Positions 1-8,203 of a stretch of DNA of 64,000 nucleotides are shown in pieces. The stretch's first letter is position 1. Every line of letters begins with the position of its first letter. The position numbers and the translations under genes are program-made. This DNA is from Paenibacillus woosongensis (GTDB lineage: Bacteria; Bacillota; Bacilli; Paenibacillales; Paenibacillaceae), in NCBI RefSeq assembly GCF_030122845.1, contig NZ_CP126084.1, forward strand, positions 4,543,501 to 4,607,500, written 5' to 3'. Below the pieces are notes generated by a model, which ran no database searches, was not told the origin of the DNA, and saw only the letters and a program-made list of their open reading frames with translations.

Positions 1-315
1 TGCCGGCTTCATATTCACCTCGTACAACCCATATCCGGCTTTGAACTTGCTGCGATACTCCGCACAATCGAATTTATTATAGGAAGGGCTTGTAAGTGCG
101 AGACGCAGCTTGCCATCATTTGTAAACGTTGCATTATTAGCCCGCCAGGTACAGTTGAACATGTTGCCGTTAGAGTACCCGTTGGCCATTTCCCAGGTCT
201 GTGAATTATAGTACGTCATGGGTTCCCAAAACACAGTAGCGCCCTTCGCAGTGATCGCCAACGAAGTCAACAGAAGAAGCGAAGAGCAAAGCGCAATCCA
301 CCATTTCTTCTTCAC
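1..315 (-). CDS. Beta-1,3-1,4-glucanase (lichenase), GH16, N-terminal part
   Basis: Secreted endo-beta-1,3-1,4-glucanase; the gene runs off the left edge, so only about 105 residues are visible and the catalytic EIDIEF region lies outside. A GTG at 315 follows an AGGTGAG ribosome site four bases upstream; an in-frame ATG at 336 overlaps that site and is less likely. The protein starts with a lysine-rich signal peptide and hydrophobic stretch, then FWEPMTYYNSQTWEMANGYS, FNCTWRANN and YGLYEVNMKPA, all hallmarks of Bacillus/Paenibacillus lichenases. Family call is firm; completeness cannot be judged. Confidence 0.9.
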   Translation of the reverse strand, partial: MKKKWWIALCSSLLLLTSLAITAKGATVFWEPMTYYNSQTWEMANGYSNGNMFNCTWRANNATFTNDGKLRLALTSPSYNKFDCAEYRSKFKAGYGLYEVNMKPA

Positions 316-607
316 ATTTCTCACCTCTTGGTTCATATTTTCCCTGCTGCCTCTCTTGGTACTTGGTCTTGGTCCTTGTGTAGAATGACTACTCAAAATC
401 CTCCTTTCCCGGTAAAATGCTCATAAAATCATGATGTAACCTAATCTTATTACTATTTTCCATAGATTTCCATAACAAGAAATTAACTTTAGCATCAATA
501 TTTCAAACTTTTTAAGAGGGCTGGAGCAGGCAAAATCGAAAACTGGCAAGAGGATAGAAAAAACCAAGTAAAATCAAAGGTATTTGCTTGAAATGTACAA
601 ATTTGCT

Positions 608-979
608 TTACTTCCCGTCAATTCTCAGGAGCACAGCCTCTCGGGCCGCCTTCGTGAGCGTGCCGAGCACCAATTCATAGGAATGGTCGATCATCTGTTC
701 CAAGTCATCCACAGGAAGACTGCCGTCCGCAATGACCGTGTTCCAATGTGTTTTGTTCAGGTGGTATCCGGGGCGAACACACTCATGCTGCTCCCTTAGA
801 TTTGCCGCAATCACAGGGTCGCATTTCAGCGAAATGTGCACCTCTTTGTCATCGCCAACCTCGGTAAGCAGCGCAAACATTTTGCCTCCTACCTTCATGA
901 CCAGCGGGTCTGGACCGAACGGATAATCCTGAACTGCTCCTTTCTTGGATAAGCAATAGGCGGTAAGTTGGTCGTACAT
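608..979 (-). CDS. MmcQ/YjbR family protein
   Basis: About 123 residues, the normal size for the MmcQ/YjbR (CyaY-like fold) family, whose cellular role is unsettled though DNA binding is proposed. Typical family features are PFGPDPLVMKVGGKMFALL near the start and the KTHWNT segment in the second half. The ATG at 979 is preceded by AAGGGTGAT at proper spacing; a longer frame opening at 1015 lacks a ribosome site. It stands alone, convergent with nothing obvious, and shows no link to the neighbouring lichenase or the ANT(6) gene. Confidence 0.8.
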   Translation of the reverse strand: MYDQLTAYCLSKKGAVQDYPFGPDPLVMKVGGKMFALLTEVGDDKEVHISLKCDPVIAANLREQHECVRPGYHLNKTHWNTVIADGSLPVDDLEQMIDHSYELVLGTLTKAAREAVLLRIDGK

Positions 980-1051
980 GGTATCACCCTTTATAAGAGA
1001 TATATTAACTAGCACATTGTTATATTGATGCCTAATAGTATAAAAAGGAGA

Positions 1052-1906
1052 CTATTTACAAGTGGTATAAATACTCTCCGTATACTTAGTAATAGCTTCA
1101 TCGTAATCTGGATACTTATACCCGAGACTTTCTGACACAGCTTTTGAGTATTTTCTAAATAGCTCATAACAAGTTAATAAGGACTTCCACATTTCCTGAT
1201 ACCCATTCTCAGAATAGGTTGAGAGGAGTTCTTCCCAATCTTCATTTGGGAGGTAACGTTCTATAAACTTATAGTTCTTCCCCATGCTCAAGTTGTATCC
1301 TTGCTCTAAGCCGATTTTCCAAGCCATCATTCTCAATAAATTTGGTCTTGCTATCTCGTTTAAGTGGTCAATAGCAAATAGTATTTCTTTTCTCGCTAAT
1401 CCTTTTACCACGTATGTTGAAACCATCCAGAACTCATTACAACAATCATCGAATTCCCTAGCAGTTGGCTTTGTAATCCAATATTGACGATCATTTGCGA
1501 TCACTTCGTGTTTGATCAGATTATCCTTATCAAGCAACACCTTAACTAAACCATCGCTATTGGTAAAATAATCATCTATTTCATTCTTTGGTATAAGTGT
1601 TAAGTCTAATTTATTTCCATCCTCAAATAGGATGATATAAGAAAACCAATTACCTAATTCTGATGGAAAAAGCTCCATATCTTCGGGTTTTTGCATCATA
1701 ACTGGCTTCCCAAATATTTGGAGCCACTGATCATTCTCCTTGAAAGAGTTAATATCCGTTACAAAGTAAGAGATGTCATAATCTTGGAATGTATCAGGGG
1801 GTATATTTTTATTTGTACGTGACCCCTCCAAAGTGACCAGTCGAATTCTATCATCATTTTTAGCGAAATCGATAAGGGTACTCATCATTTCATGTTCACT
1901 TCTCAA
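1052..1906 (-). CDS. ant(6): Aminoglycoside 6-adenylyltransferase, ANT(6) family
   Basis: Transfers AMP from ATP to the 6-hydroxyl of streptomycin-type aminoglycosides. About 284 residues, as in AadE/AadK. The nucleotidyltransferase core is clear: LEGSRTNKNIPPDTFQDYDIS gives the GS motif and the first metal-binding aspartates, and KLDLTLIP gives the third acidic strand. The start is most likely a TTG at 1906, because GGAGG lies 8 bases upstream and translation then opens with LRSEHEMM as in the family; the frame extends to another TTG at 1927 that would include the ribosome site. The monocistronic setting suggests an intrinsic gene rather than a transposon cassette, but this is inference. Confidence 0.9.
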   Translation of the reverse strand: MRSEHEMMSTLIDFAKNDDRIRLVTLEGSRTNKNIPPDTFQDYDISYFVTDINSFKENDQWLQIFGKPVMMQKPEDMELFPSELGNWFSYIILFEDGNKLDLTLIPKNEIDDYFTNSDGLVKVLLDKDNLIKHEVIANDRQYWITKPTAREFDDCCNEFWMVSTYVVKGLARKEILFAIDHLNEIARPNLLRMMAWKIGLEQGYNLSMGKNYKFIERYLPNEDWEELLSTYSENGYQEMWKSLLTCYELFRKYSKAVSESLGYKYPDYDEAITKYTESIYTTCK

Positions 1907-2013
1907 TACCGTAATCCTCCGTTCCAACCGTCATGATCAACCATTTCTAATTCGACGTTGTATTCTCTTCCTCCTTGCTGTCTAAGTAACGGAACCAAGC
2001 ATAACCCTTTTTC

Positions 2014-2045
2014 AAAAAAAAATCACAGGCGAAAAGCCCGTGATT
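2014..2045 (-). terminator. Rho-independent terminator of the sugar operon
   Basis: On the minus strand AATCACGGGC and GCCTGTGATT pair around a short TTTTC-type loop and are followed by nine T residues, about 40 bases after the stop of the oxidoreductase gene that ends at 2084. Confidence 0.85.
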
Positions 2046-2083
2046 GAAGGTTGCAGTCCCAACTGCGCAATTGTAAGAACAAT

Positions 2084-3166
2084 TTAAGCTGTTTCAATTT
2101 TTACAGCCAACGCTTGCGCTTCAATGCATAAAGCCGCTGCTTTAAAGGCATGCTCCTGCGTCATTGCGTTTTCCGTTCCGTTCAGAATATCCAAAATAAA
2201 CTCGCCGAAATAAGGGTATCCCACCTTGCCGGAACAGTCGAAATGCCGTTCGCCTTCATGGTTGACTAAATACAAATGGTTGCCGGACGCTTCCCGGGCG
2301 ATATCGATGTATTTTCTGATTTCAATATACCCGTCGGTGCCTAATATAAAGGTTCTTCCATCGCCCCACGTACCTAGTCCATCGGGAGTCAGCCAATCCA
2401 CGCGAAAATAGAACGTGGCCCCATTATCTGCGACCAGCGTAGCATCGCCGAAATCCTCGAACTTCGGATAATCCTTAAAATTGTAATTGGCTACTTTACT
2501 GTGCAGCACTTTGGCATCCTTCGCGCCCGTATAGGATAAAAATTGCTCGATTTGATGGGAACCGATATCGCATAAAATGCCGCCGTAATAGGCGGGATCA
2601 AAAAACCAGTCCGGCCGGGCCTTTACATTTGCGCGATGCGGTCCCGTACCGATCACTTGAACGACACGGCCAATGGCACCCTCCTCAATCAACTGGCCGG
2701 CAAACACGGCGCTTTCCACGTGCAGGCGTTCGCCGTAGTAAATTCCCCACTTGAGTCCGGTTTCCTTCGTTTTCAAGCGTGCCTGATCTACTTGCTCCAA
2801 TGTGGTGAAGGCCGGTTTATCGACAAAATAATGTTTGCCATGATCCAACGCTCTAAGCCCCAGAGCACCACGCTCAGATGGAATGCAAGCGCCGGCAATC
2901 AGTTTGATTTGCGGATCGTTTAAAATCTCCTCCTCGGACTGCGCCGCTTTCACCTGGGGATAAGTGTCTAAGAATCGCTTGACCTTTTCCGGGTCCGGAT
3001 CATAAACCGCTACGAGCTCGGCACCTGCCTCCATGAGGCCGTTGCACATGCCATAGATATGTCCATGATCCAAACCGATAGCTGCAAACCGAAACTCCCC
3101 CTTGCCAACTACGGCATTGGGTTTTCCTTTTGGCGCATAGTTCATGCCGTCCTGCTTGTTTGTCAT
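2084..3166 (-). CDS. Gfo/Idh/MocA family oxidoreductase (distal copy)
   Basis: NAD(P)-dependent dehydrogenase of the Gfo/Idh/MocA family, probably acting on a sugar or polyol brought in by the upstream ABC transporter. The Rossmann strand FAAIGLDHGHIYGM replaces the usual GxGxxG with GLDHGH, a variant found in a subset of this family. The EKP-like motif appears as DKPAFTTLEQ, and DIGSHQIEQFL carries the catalytic histidine region. The start at 3166 has AAGGAG nine bases upstream; the open frame continues to 3394 only as antisense-like sequence over the next gene. It is the last gene of the operon, 22 bases after its paralogue. Substrate unknown. Confidence 0.85.
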   Translation of the reverse strand: MTNKQDGMNYAPKGKPNAVVGKGEFRFAAIGLDHGHIYGMCNGLMEAGAELVAVYDPDPEKVKRFLDTYPQVKAAQSEEEILNDPQIKLIAGACIPSERGALGLRALDHGKHYFVDKPAFTTLEQVDQARLKTKETGLKWGIYYGERLHVESAVFAGQLIEEGAIGRVVQVIGTGPHRANVKARPDWFFDPAYYGGILCDIGSHQIEQFLSYTGAKDAKVLHSKVANYNFKDYPKFEDFGDATLVADNGATFYFRVDWLTPDGLGTWGDGRTFILGTDGYIEIRKYIDIAREASGNHLYLVNHEGERHFDCSGKVGYPYFGEFILDILNGTENAMTQEHAFKAAALCIEAQALAVKIETA

Positions 3167-3188
3167 TGTGTCTGCTCCTTTCGGTTTC

Positions 3189-4340
3189 TCAAGCATTGCC
3201 GCCCGACGTAATCGTATTGTCGCTGAAGTTTTCGATGCTGGTTTTCTTGTCATAGAAATAGGTTGCATGCTCCAGAATACCCTGACGCGAATAAAAAGGA
3301 CTATCCGGTCCCAGCGGCAGCTTGACCGTCTGACCGGTGCTTGCGGATTGATAAATCGCTGTAATAAGCTCCAGCGTCCGTCTGCCTTGAACACCGTCCG
3401 CCAACACAGGCGTGTTCTGTTCGATAGCTCTCAGGACATCCAGGATCTGTCCGCGATGGCCTTCATAGGGAAGATCGGCTTGTTCATCGTAGACCTTCTG
3501 AATTTGGGCCTCCAGAGCCTTGTCCTCCTCCGGAAAACCGTTCGGTTTAGATATGGAAGCCGCTACTTTCCAGGGAGCAGATACGCGCGCATGCTTTCCT
3601 TGGAAGATCAGCTGCTGCTCCTGGCCATGATGCACCACAGAGCTGGTGATTTGAGCCAACGCACCGTTATCGTATCGGGCGATCGCAATCGAAATATCCT
3701 CCACCTCAGCATTGTCATGCGATGTATTGCTCATGACGGCCGTCACTTCGGCAGGCATGCCGTTCATCCATTGGAAAATATCGATATGATGCACGGCATG
3801 ATTCAATGTGCAGCCGCCTCCTTCCTTCTCCCAGGTCCCCCGCCACCACAGATCATAATAACAATGGCCCCTCCACCAGTAAGAATCGATCTGTGCGTGT
3901 ACAACCGGACCGATTAATTTCGTGTCCAGCACATGCTTCAACTTCATCATAGGCGTAGTAAAGCGGTTTTGCGCCACGACAGATAAAATTTTACCGCTTC
4001 GCTCCGCTGCCTCATTGATGGCATCGCATTCTTCCAGCGAGGAAGCCATTGGCTTCTCCACGATGACATGCTTGCCAGCATTCAAGAAGGCGATTGCCGT
4101 ATCCGCGTGAGTATACGGAGGCGTGCACACGGACACCAGATCGATGTCGCTGCGCTGGAGGAGCTCCTTGTAGTCAGCGTACACGGCCGCTTCCAGTTTA
4201 AACTCTTCTATTCTTTGCTTGGCCTTATCCGGGTAAATGTCACAGATGGCCACGATTTTGCATTGCTCCGGAAATTGTAAATACGCTTGGATATGCGCCG
4301 GGGAAATGGCGCCGGCCCCGATGACGGCTACATTTAACAA
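3189..4340 (-). CDS. Gfo/Idh/MocA family oxidoreductase (proximal copy)
   Basis: About 383 residues. The N-terminal Rossmann motif NVAVIGAGAISPAHIQAY, the EKPMASSLEE motif and DLWWRGTWEKEGGGC...NHAVHHID are classic for the family (catalytic Lys in EKP, active-site His in the last). A TTG at 4340 is the likely start because AAAGGAG lies 10 bases upstream and the dinucleotide fold begins three residues later; an upstream in-frame start at 4406 would add unrelated sequence. It lies between the binding-protein gene and a second oxidoreductase, so the two dehydrogenases probably act in sequence on the imported sugar, as in inositol-like catabolic loci. Exact substrate not visible. Confidence 0.87.
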   Translation of the reverse strand: MLNVAVIGAGAISPAHIQAYLQFPEQCKIVAICDIYPDKAKQRIEEFKLEAAVYADYKELLQRSDIDLVSVCTPPYTHADTAIAFLNAGKHVIVEKPMASSLEECDAINEAAERSGKILSVVAQNRFTTPMMKLKHVLDTKLIGPVVHAQIDSYWWRGHCYYDLWWRGTWEKEGGGCTLNHAVHHIDIFQWMNGMPAEVTAVMSNTSHDNAEVEDISIAIARYDNGALAQITSSVVHHGQEQQLIFQGKHARVSAPWKVAASISKPNGFPEEDKALEAQIQKVYDEQADLPYEGHRGQILDVLRAIEQNTPVLADGVQGRRTLELITAIYQSASTGQTVKLPLGPDSPFYSRQGILEHATYFYDKKTSIENFSDNTITSGGNA

Positions 4341-4409
4341 TAGATTCCACTCCTTTAGGCTCAGGTGTAAATCGGGCCTCCCACTCGAAAGGCCCGACCA
4401 GTTCATAAG

Positions 4410-6011
4410 TTACTGGTTGTAGAACTCATCGTATGCCGCCATTTTGCCTTCCATGACAGCTTTTCCGCCCATAGCCATGTATTCTCCAACTTTCTGTTCG
4501 TAGACCTTATCGAATTGATCCGGTTTAGCCGTCACAATCTTGGCCAGCATTTCCTTTTCGAAATCCTCCAGGATTTTGGCATATTTGATCTCAGCATCTA
4601 CCGGAATATCTACCCGAGGCAAGGTATATCCATCGTTATTGCCCGCTTGAATACTTTTGACCGTGAAATCTTTAAAGTTGGCGTCAAAGGCATTGGCCGC
4701 GATGTTTTTGTCTGGCTCTTCCGTTGAAATGTATTTACCGTTGAGAATAATGCAGTAATCATAGTAGTTGTACAGCAGGTTTTGGGCTTCCGGCGTATCC
4801 AGCAGTACAGGTAGTCCGTCAGCAGTCATCTCGTACGATTTGCCTTCCTCCCCGTTTTGGAGTACCAGTATATTGTTAGGATCCGCCATCCAATTCAGGT
4901 ACTTAATCGCCGCAACCGCATTTTTGCTCGTAGCCGGAACCATTATATAGGCTCCGTTTGGTTCATAGACGGGCTTCGGATGTTTCCCATCAGGAGTAGA
5001 GAAAGGATCGATGGCCTCAAGCACAGCGTCTGGATTATTCGCTTTCAAGTTGGCATAGTAGCCGTTATAGACCGGTTCGTTCGTATTTGGCGTGCCTGCG
5101 CCTGCAATGCTGTTGACGACTTGCTGGGCGAAAGCTTGGCTGAAGTCATCGCTGAGCGCGAAGTCCGGGTCGATTAGTCCCTCATTGTACATCTGGTTTA
5201 ATAGCTGGTAGCCGTCCTTGCTGCCCGGCTGCAGCCATCTTGGAACCGCATACAAATCTTTGTCGGTAATTTCGTCCCACTTCCAGAAGGAATTTACCAA
5301 AGGCATCATATGGAACACATCGATATAACCGTAAGGAATGACTTTTCCTCCCGTGTTGCCCGGATCCTTTTCTTTAAAGGCTCGCATCGTATTTACAAAT
5401 TCCTCCGTCGTTTGCGGAATCGGCAGATTTAATTGATCCAGCCAGTCCTTGCGGATAAAAGTCGTCGTTTGAGCCTGAATCACGCGAAGCGCGGGGATGA
5501 CATATTGTTTTCCTTCAAAGATGCCGTAAGGCAGGGAAGGCCCCAATACTTTCTTCAGGTTGGGTCCGTGCTCATCAATGAGCGGGCCTAAATCGGTCAG
5601 ACCGCCGCTTTTCACATAGTTTTGTACAGTCGGTTTGTTATACGTGAATACAATATCCGGTGCGGAACCCGATGCCATGAGCACGTTCAGCTTATCCACT
5701 TCTTCCGCCCGTGGAACCGTAACAAACTCTACGTCAATGTTGTTGGGGTCGCCGAAATTTTTCTGGATGTACTGCGCCATAAAGTTTTTCGTAATTGGCG
5801 GCTCGCCAGCCGGCGTATTATTTCTGTCGAACAGTTCTACGGTGAGCTTAATCCGTTCTCCTTTAGCTTCCTTGGACGGATCGGCGGCACTACCTCCGTT
5901 CCCTTCTTTGCTTGATCCATTTCCCCCGCTGCCGCAACCTGCCAACACCAATGTCACACTCATGACCAAAGCCAGCAGAGCAAACAGGGGCGAGCGATAT
6001 GGTTTTCGCAT
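4410..6011 (-). CDS. ABC transporter solute-binding lipoprotein (operon copy)
   Basis: 533-residue extracellular binding protein of the large LipO/YtcQ-type family found with LplB/LplC permeases. Type II signal peptide: KPYR then a hydrophobic stretch ending LVLAGC, so Cys25 or so is the lipidated residue, followed by a Gly/Ser/Asn linker. The mature part contains APDIVFTYNKP and GKQYVIPALR, usual in carbohydrate binders. The start has GGGAGG upstream. It is closely related to the protein at 8204-9796 (for example PRAEEV, APDIVFTY and YIQK.FGDP shared), so the locus has two binding proteins for one permease pair. Confidence 0.92.
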   Translation of the reverse strand: MRKPYRSPLFALLALVMSVTLVLAGCGSGGNGSSKEGNGGSAADPSKEAKGERIKLTVELFDRNNTPAGEPPITKNFMAQYIQKNFGDPNNIDVEFVTVPRAEEVDKLNVLMASGSAPDIVFTYNKPTVQNYVKSGGLTDLGPLIDEHGPNLKKVLGPSLPYGIFEGKQYVIPALRVIQAQTTTFIRKDWLDQLNLPIPQTTEEFVNTMRAFKEKDPGNTGGKVIPYGYIDVFHMMPLVNSFWKWDEITDKDLYAVPRWLQPGSKDGYQLLNQMYNEGLIDPDFALSDDFSQAFAQQVVNSIAGAGTPNTNEPVYNGYYANLKANNPDAVLEAIDPFSTPDGKHPKPVYEPNGAYIMVPATSKNAVAAIKYLNWMADPNNILVLQNGEEGKSYEMTADGLPVLLDTPEAQNLLYNYYDYCIILNGKYISTEEPDKNIAANAFDANFKDFTVKSIQAGNNDGYTLPRVDIPVDAEIKYAKILEDFEKEMLAKIVTAKPDQFDKVYEQKVGEYMAMGGKAVMEGKMAAYDEFYNQ

Positions 6012-6117
6012 GCTATTGCCTCCCTTTTCATTGTTTATATATAGTGACCTTCAGCGCAGCCCGTCGCTAGACTTCTGCCGAAGAGCAGCTATTCAATTCA
6101 TTCCGGCCTTAGCAGGT

Positions 6118-6990
6118 CTATCCCTTGACGGCCCCTGTAAGCATCCCGGAAATGAAATACTTCTGCAGCCAAGGATAGACCAGCAAAATCGGCAAGGTGG
6201 CAAACATGATACTGGCCGACTGGATGCCTTGCGGAATCGGGGTCGCTGCGTTGAAGCCTTCCTGCGCCGTAGCATCGTTCACTTGGCTATTGATGACCAT
6301 CTGATAAAGCTTTAACTGGAGCGGGTAAAAGTCTTTGTCACTGATATAGAACAAAGCATCCTGGAACATATTCCATCGATCCACGGCGGAATATAATCCA
6401 ATGGTTGCCAGAATCGGCAGCTGCAGCGGAAGGACGATCCGAAGCAGGAATCGAAAATGACCGCAGCCATCGATCCAGGCTGAGTCCTCCAGCTCATTGG
6501 GCATTCCGGTAAAAGAAGTCCTCATAATAATCAACAAAAAGGCGTTGATCATCAGCGGGAGAATGAGCGACATAGGTGAATCCAACAGCCTCAGTTCCTT
6601 TATAAGCAAGTAATTGGGGATAATCCCTGGGTTGAAGAACATCGTGACGATAATTAGGCCAAACATAATATTTCTGCCTTTAAAATTTCTGCGGCTTAAA
6701 GCGTAGGCCGCCATGATGGTCATCGCCAAAGCGACTGCCGTATATGTGGCGACCAGGATGACCGTAATAACAAGAGAACGCATCATGGATGCATCTCCGA
6801 AGACCGCGGAATAGGAATGAAAGTTCCATTCCACGGGCCATAGGAACACTTCACCCGACATAATAGCCCTGTTGCCGCTGAAGGATAAGGCAAAAATATG
6901 GATCATCGGCACGACGCAAAATAATGAAAAAATGCCGATAAGCACGATGATGACGATATCAATGACTTTTTCAAAAGAATTCCTGATCAC
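6118..6990 (-). CDS. Carbohydrate ABC transporter permease, LplC/YtcP type
   Basis: 290-residue inner-membrane permease with about six hydrophobic segments and the EAA-loop that contacts the ATPase, here ELEDSAWIDGCGHFRFLLRIVLPL. The C-terminus KYFISGMLTGAVKG is diagnostic for the LplC/YtcP branch. Translation probably starts with GTG at 6990, preceded by GGAGGGA. It is 13 bases after its partner permease. No ATPase gene is present in the locus; this transporter class usually shares an MsmX-type ATPase encoded elsewhere. Confidence 0.93.
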   Translation of the reverse strand: MIRNSFEKVIDIVIIVLIGIFSLFCVVPMIHIFALSFSGNRAIMSGEVFLWPVEWNFHSYSAVFGDASMMRSLVITVILVATYTAVALAMTIMAAYALSRRNFKGRNIMFGLIIVTMFFNPGIIPNYLLIKELRLLDSPMSLILPLMINAFLLIIMRTSFTGMPNELEDSAWIDGCGHFRFLLRIVLPLQLPILATIGLYSAVDRWNMFQDALFYISDKDFYPLQLKLYQMVINSQVNDATAQEGFNAATPIPQGIQSASIMFATLPILLVYPWLQKYFISGMLTGAVKG

Positions 6991-7003
6991 GCACGTCCCT
7001 CCC

Positions 7004-7951
7004 TTAGAAGATTCCTTGATTGTTGACTTTTCTGGAAATCAGTTCGGCCGTAAGCAGCAGGACCAGCCCGACGACCGACTGGAATAATCCAACGGCAGCC
7101 GCAAGCGCAAATTGCGCGGACTGGATGCCGACCGTGTATACATAAGTACTGATGACCTGGGCTACATCCATCACATACCCGTTCTGCAAAGCATAGGGTT
7201 GTTCAAAGCTGATGTCCGCCATGCGCCCGATTTGGATAATGAACAACACGACGATGGTCGGTTTAATCCCGGGAAGCGCAATATGCCAAATCTTTCTCAA
7301 TCGGCTGGCTCCATCCACTTCTGCGGCTTCGTACAGTTCCTTATTAATCCCTGTAAGCGCTGCCAAATATAGAATCGTTCCCCAGCCTGCATAATGCCAC
7401 ACTCCGGCTCCCGTATAAGTAAGGATCCACATGATCGTATTCTCGAGAAACGGAATGGGCTGTCCACCAAGACTTTTTATAAATTCATTCACACTGCCCG
7501 TGTGGGTAGCCAGCAATTGAATAGCCATCCCGCCGACAATGACCCAGGAGATAAAGTGAGGCAAGTACAAAAGAGTTTGACTCAAGCGCTTATACCAGTT
7601 GATGCGCAGCTCATTGAGCATAAGCGCCAAGATGATCGGAATCGGGAATGTCAGCAATGAAATCACATTTAACATTAAAGTATTGCGAAGCGCTTTATAA
7701 AACTGCGGCATCGCGAAAATCTCCCGAAACACGTCTAGTCCAACCCACTCGCTCGCCCATATGCCTTTAAAAATGTTGTAGTCCTTAAAAGCGACCACGA
7801 CCCCCAGCATAGGGATGTACTTGAATGTAATAAAGAATGTCATGGGCAATACCATCAGGAGATACAACGGCCATTGCCGTTTAAAGCCGGTTATGGCATT
7901 CCGTCGTTTGACGGGAAGTTCTGTACCCGACCGGCGCACCTCTGTTTGCAT
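7004..7951 (-). CDS. Carbohydrate ABC transporter permease, LplB/YteP type
   Basis: About 315 residues, partner of the LplC-type permease. Starts in the cytoplasm with KRRNAITGFKRQWPLYLLM, then six hydrophobic segments; the EAA loop is ELYEAAEVDGASRLRKIWHIALPGI. ATG at 7951 has AAAGGATG seven bases upstream, while the ATG at 7960 lies inside that ribosome site. It is the first gene of the operon running to 2084 and has a palindrome in its upstream region. Substrate probably an oligosaccharide or uronate-type sugar, by family only. Confidence 0.92.
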   Translation of the reverse strand: MQTEVRRSGTELPVKRRNAITGFKRQWPLYLLMVLPMTFFITFKYIPMLGVVVAFKDYNIFKGIWASEWVGLDVFREIFAMPQFYKALRNTLMLNVISLLTFPIPIILALMLNELRINWYKRLSQTLLYLPHFISWVIVGGMAIQLLATHTGSVNEFIKSLGGQPIPFLENTIMWILTYTGAGVWHYAGWGTILYLAALTGINKELYEAAEVDGASRLRKIWHIALPGIKPTIVVLFIIQIGRMADISFEQPYALQNGYVMDVAQVISTYVYTVGIQSAQFALAAAVGLFQSVVGLVLLLTAELISRKVNNQGIF

Positions 7952-7996
7952 AGGCGTCATCCTTTCCGCTGAAGTCTGTTGTTTGTTTGGAGCTAA

Positions 7997-8025
7997 CTAT
8001 ACAACAGGGAATTTCCCCTGCGAAA
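7997..8025 (-). promoter_or_regulatory. Possible promoter with internal palindrome upstream of the permease operon
   Basis: A near-perfect palindrome (CAGGG..AAATT..CCCTG, 8005-8020) sits directly upstream of a TATAGT hexamer (7997-8002, minus strand). It would lie between a weak -35 and the -10, a usual place for a repressor or activator site. No half-site matches a family I can name, so the role is inference. Confidence 0.35.
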
Positions 8026-8132
8026 TTCTCAATTATTTTGGGGCACACACCTTTTTTTTGCGGCCTATTCACCTTTTTTATATGCCTAACTATTTTTTGT
8101 CATGGCAGACCAGCTGCCGAAATTTCAGGCAC

Positions 8133-8194
8133 AAAAAAAAGAAGCGCCTCGAAAGAATGCATGCGTCATGCATATCCCCCAGGACAGCTTCTTC
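8133..8194 (-). terminator. Probable terminator after the second binding-protein gene
   Basis: Ten bases after the stop at 8204 (minus strand) a GAAGC..GCTTC stem encloses an internal ATGCATG/CATGCAT hairpin and is followed by eight T residues. The outer stem is imperfect. It separates the regulator/binding-protein unit from the permease operon. Confidence 0.6.
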
Positions 8195-8203
8195 ATTTAT
8201 GTC

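Noticed and set aside
3144..3917. 257-residue open frame on the plus strand
   Set aside because: Antisense to two Gfo/Idh/MocA genes; no ribosome site or recognisable motif.
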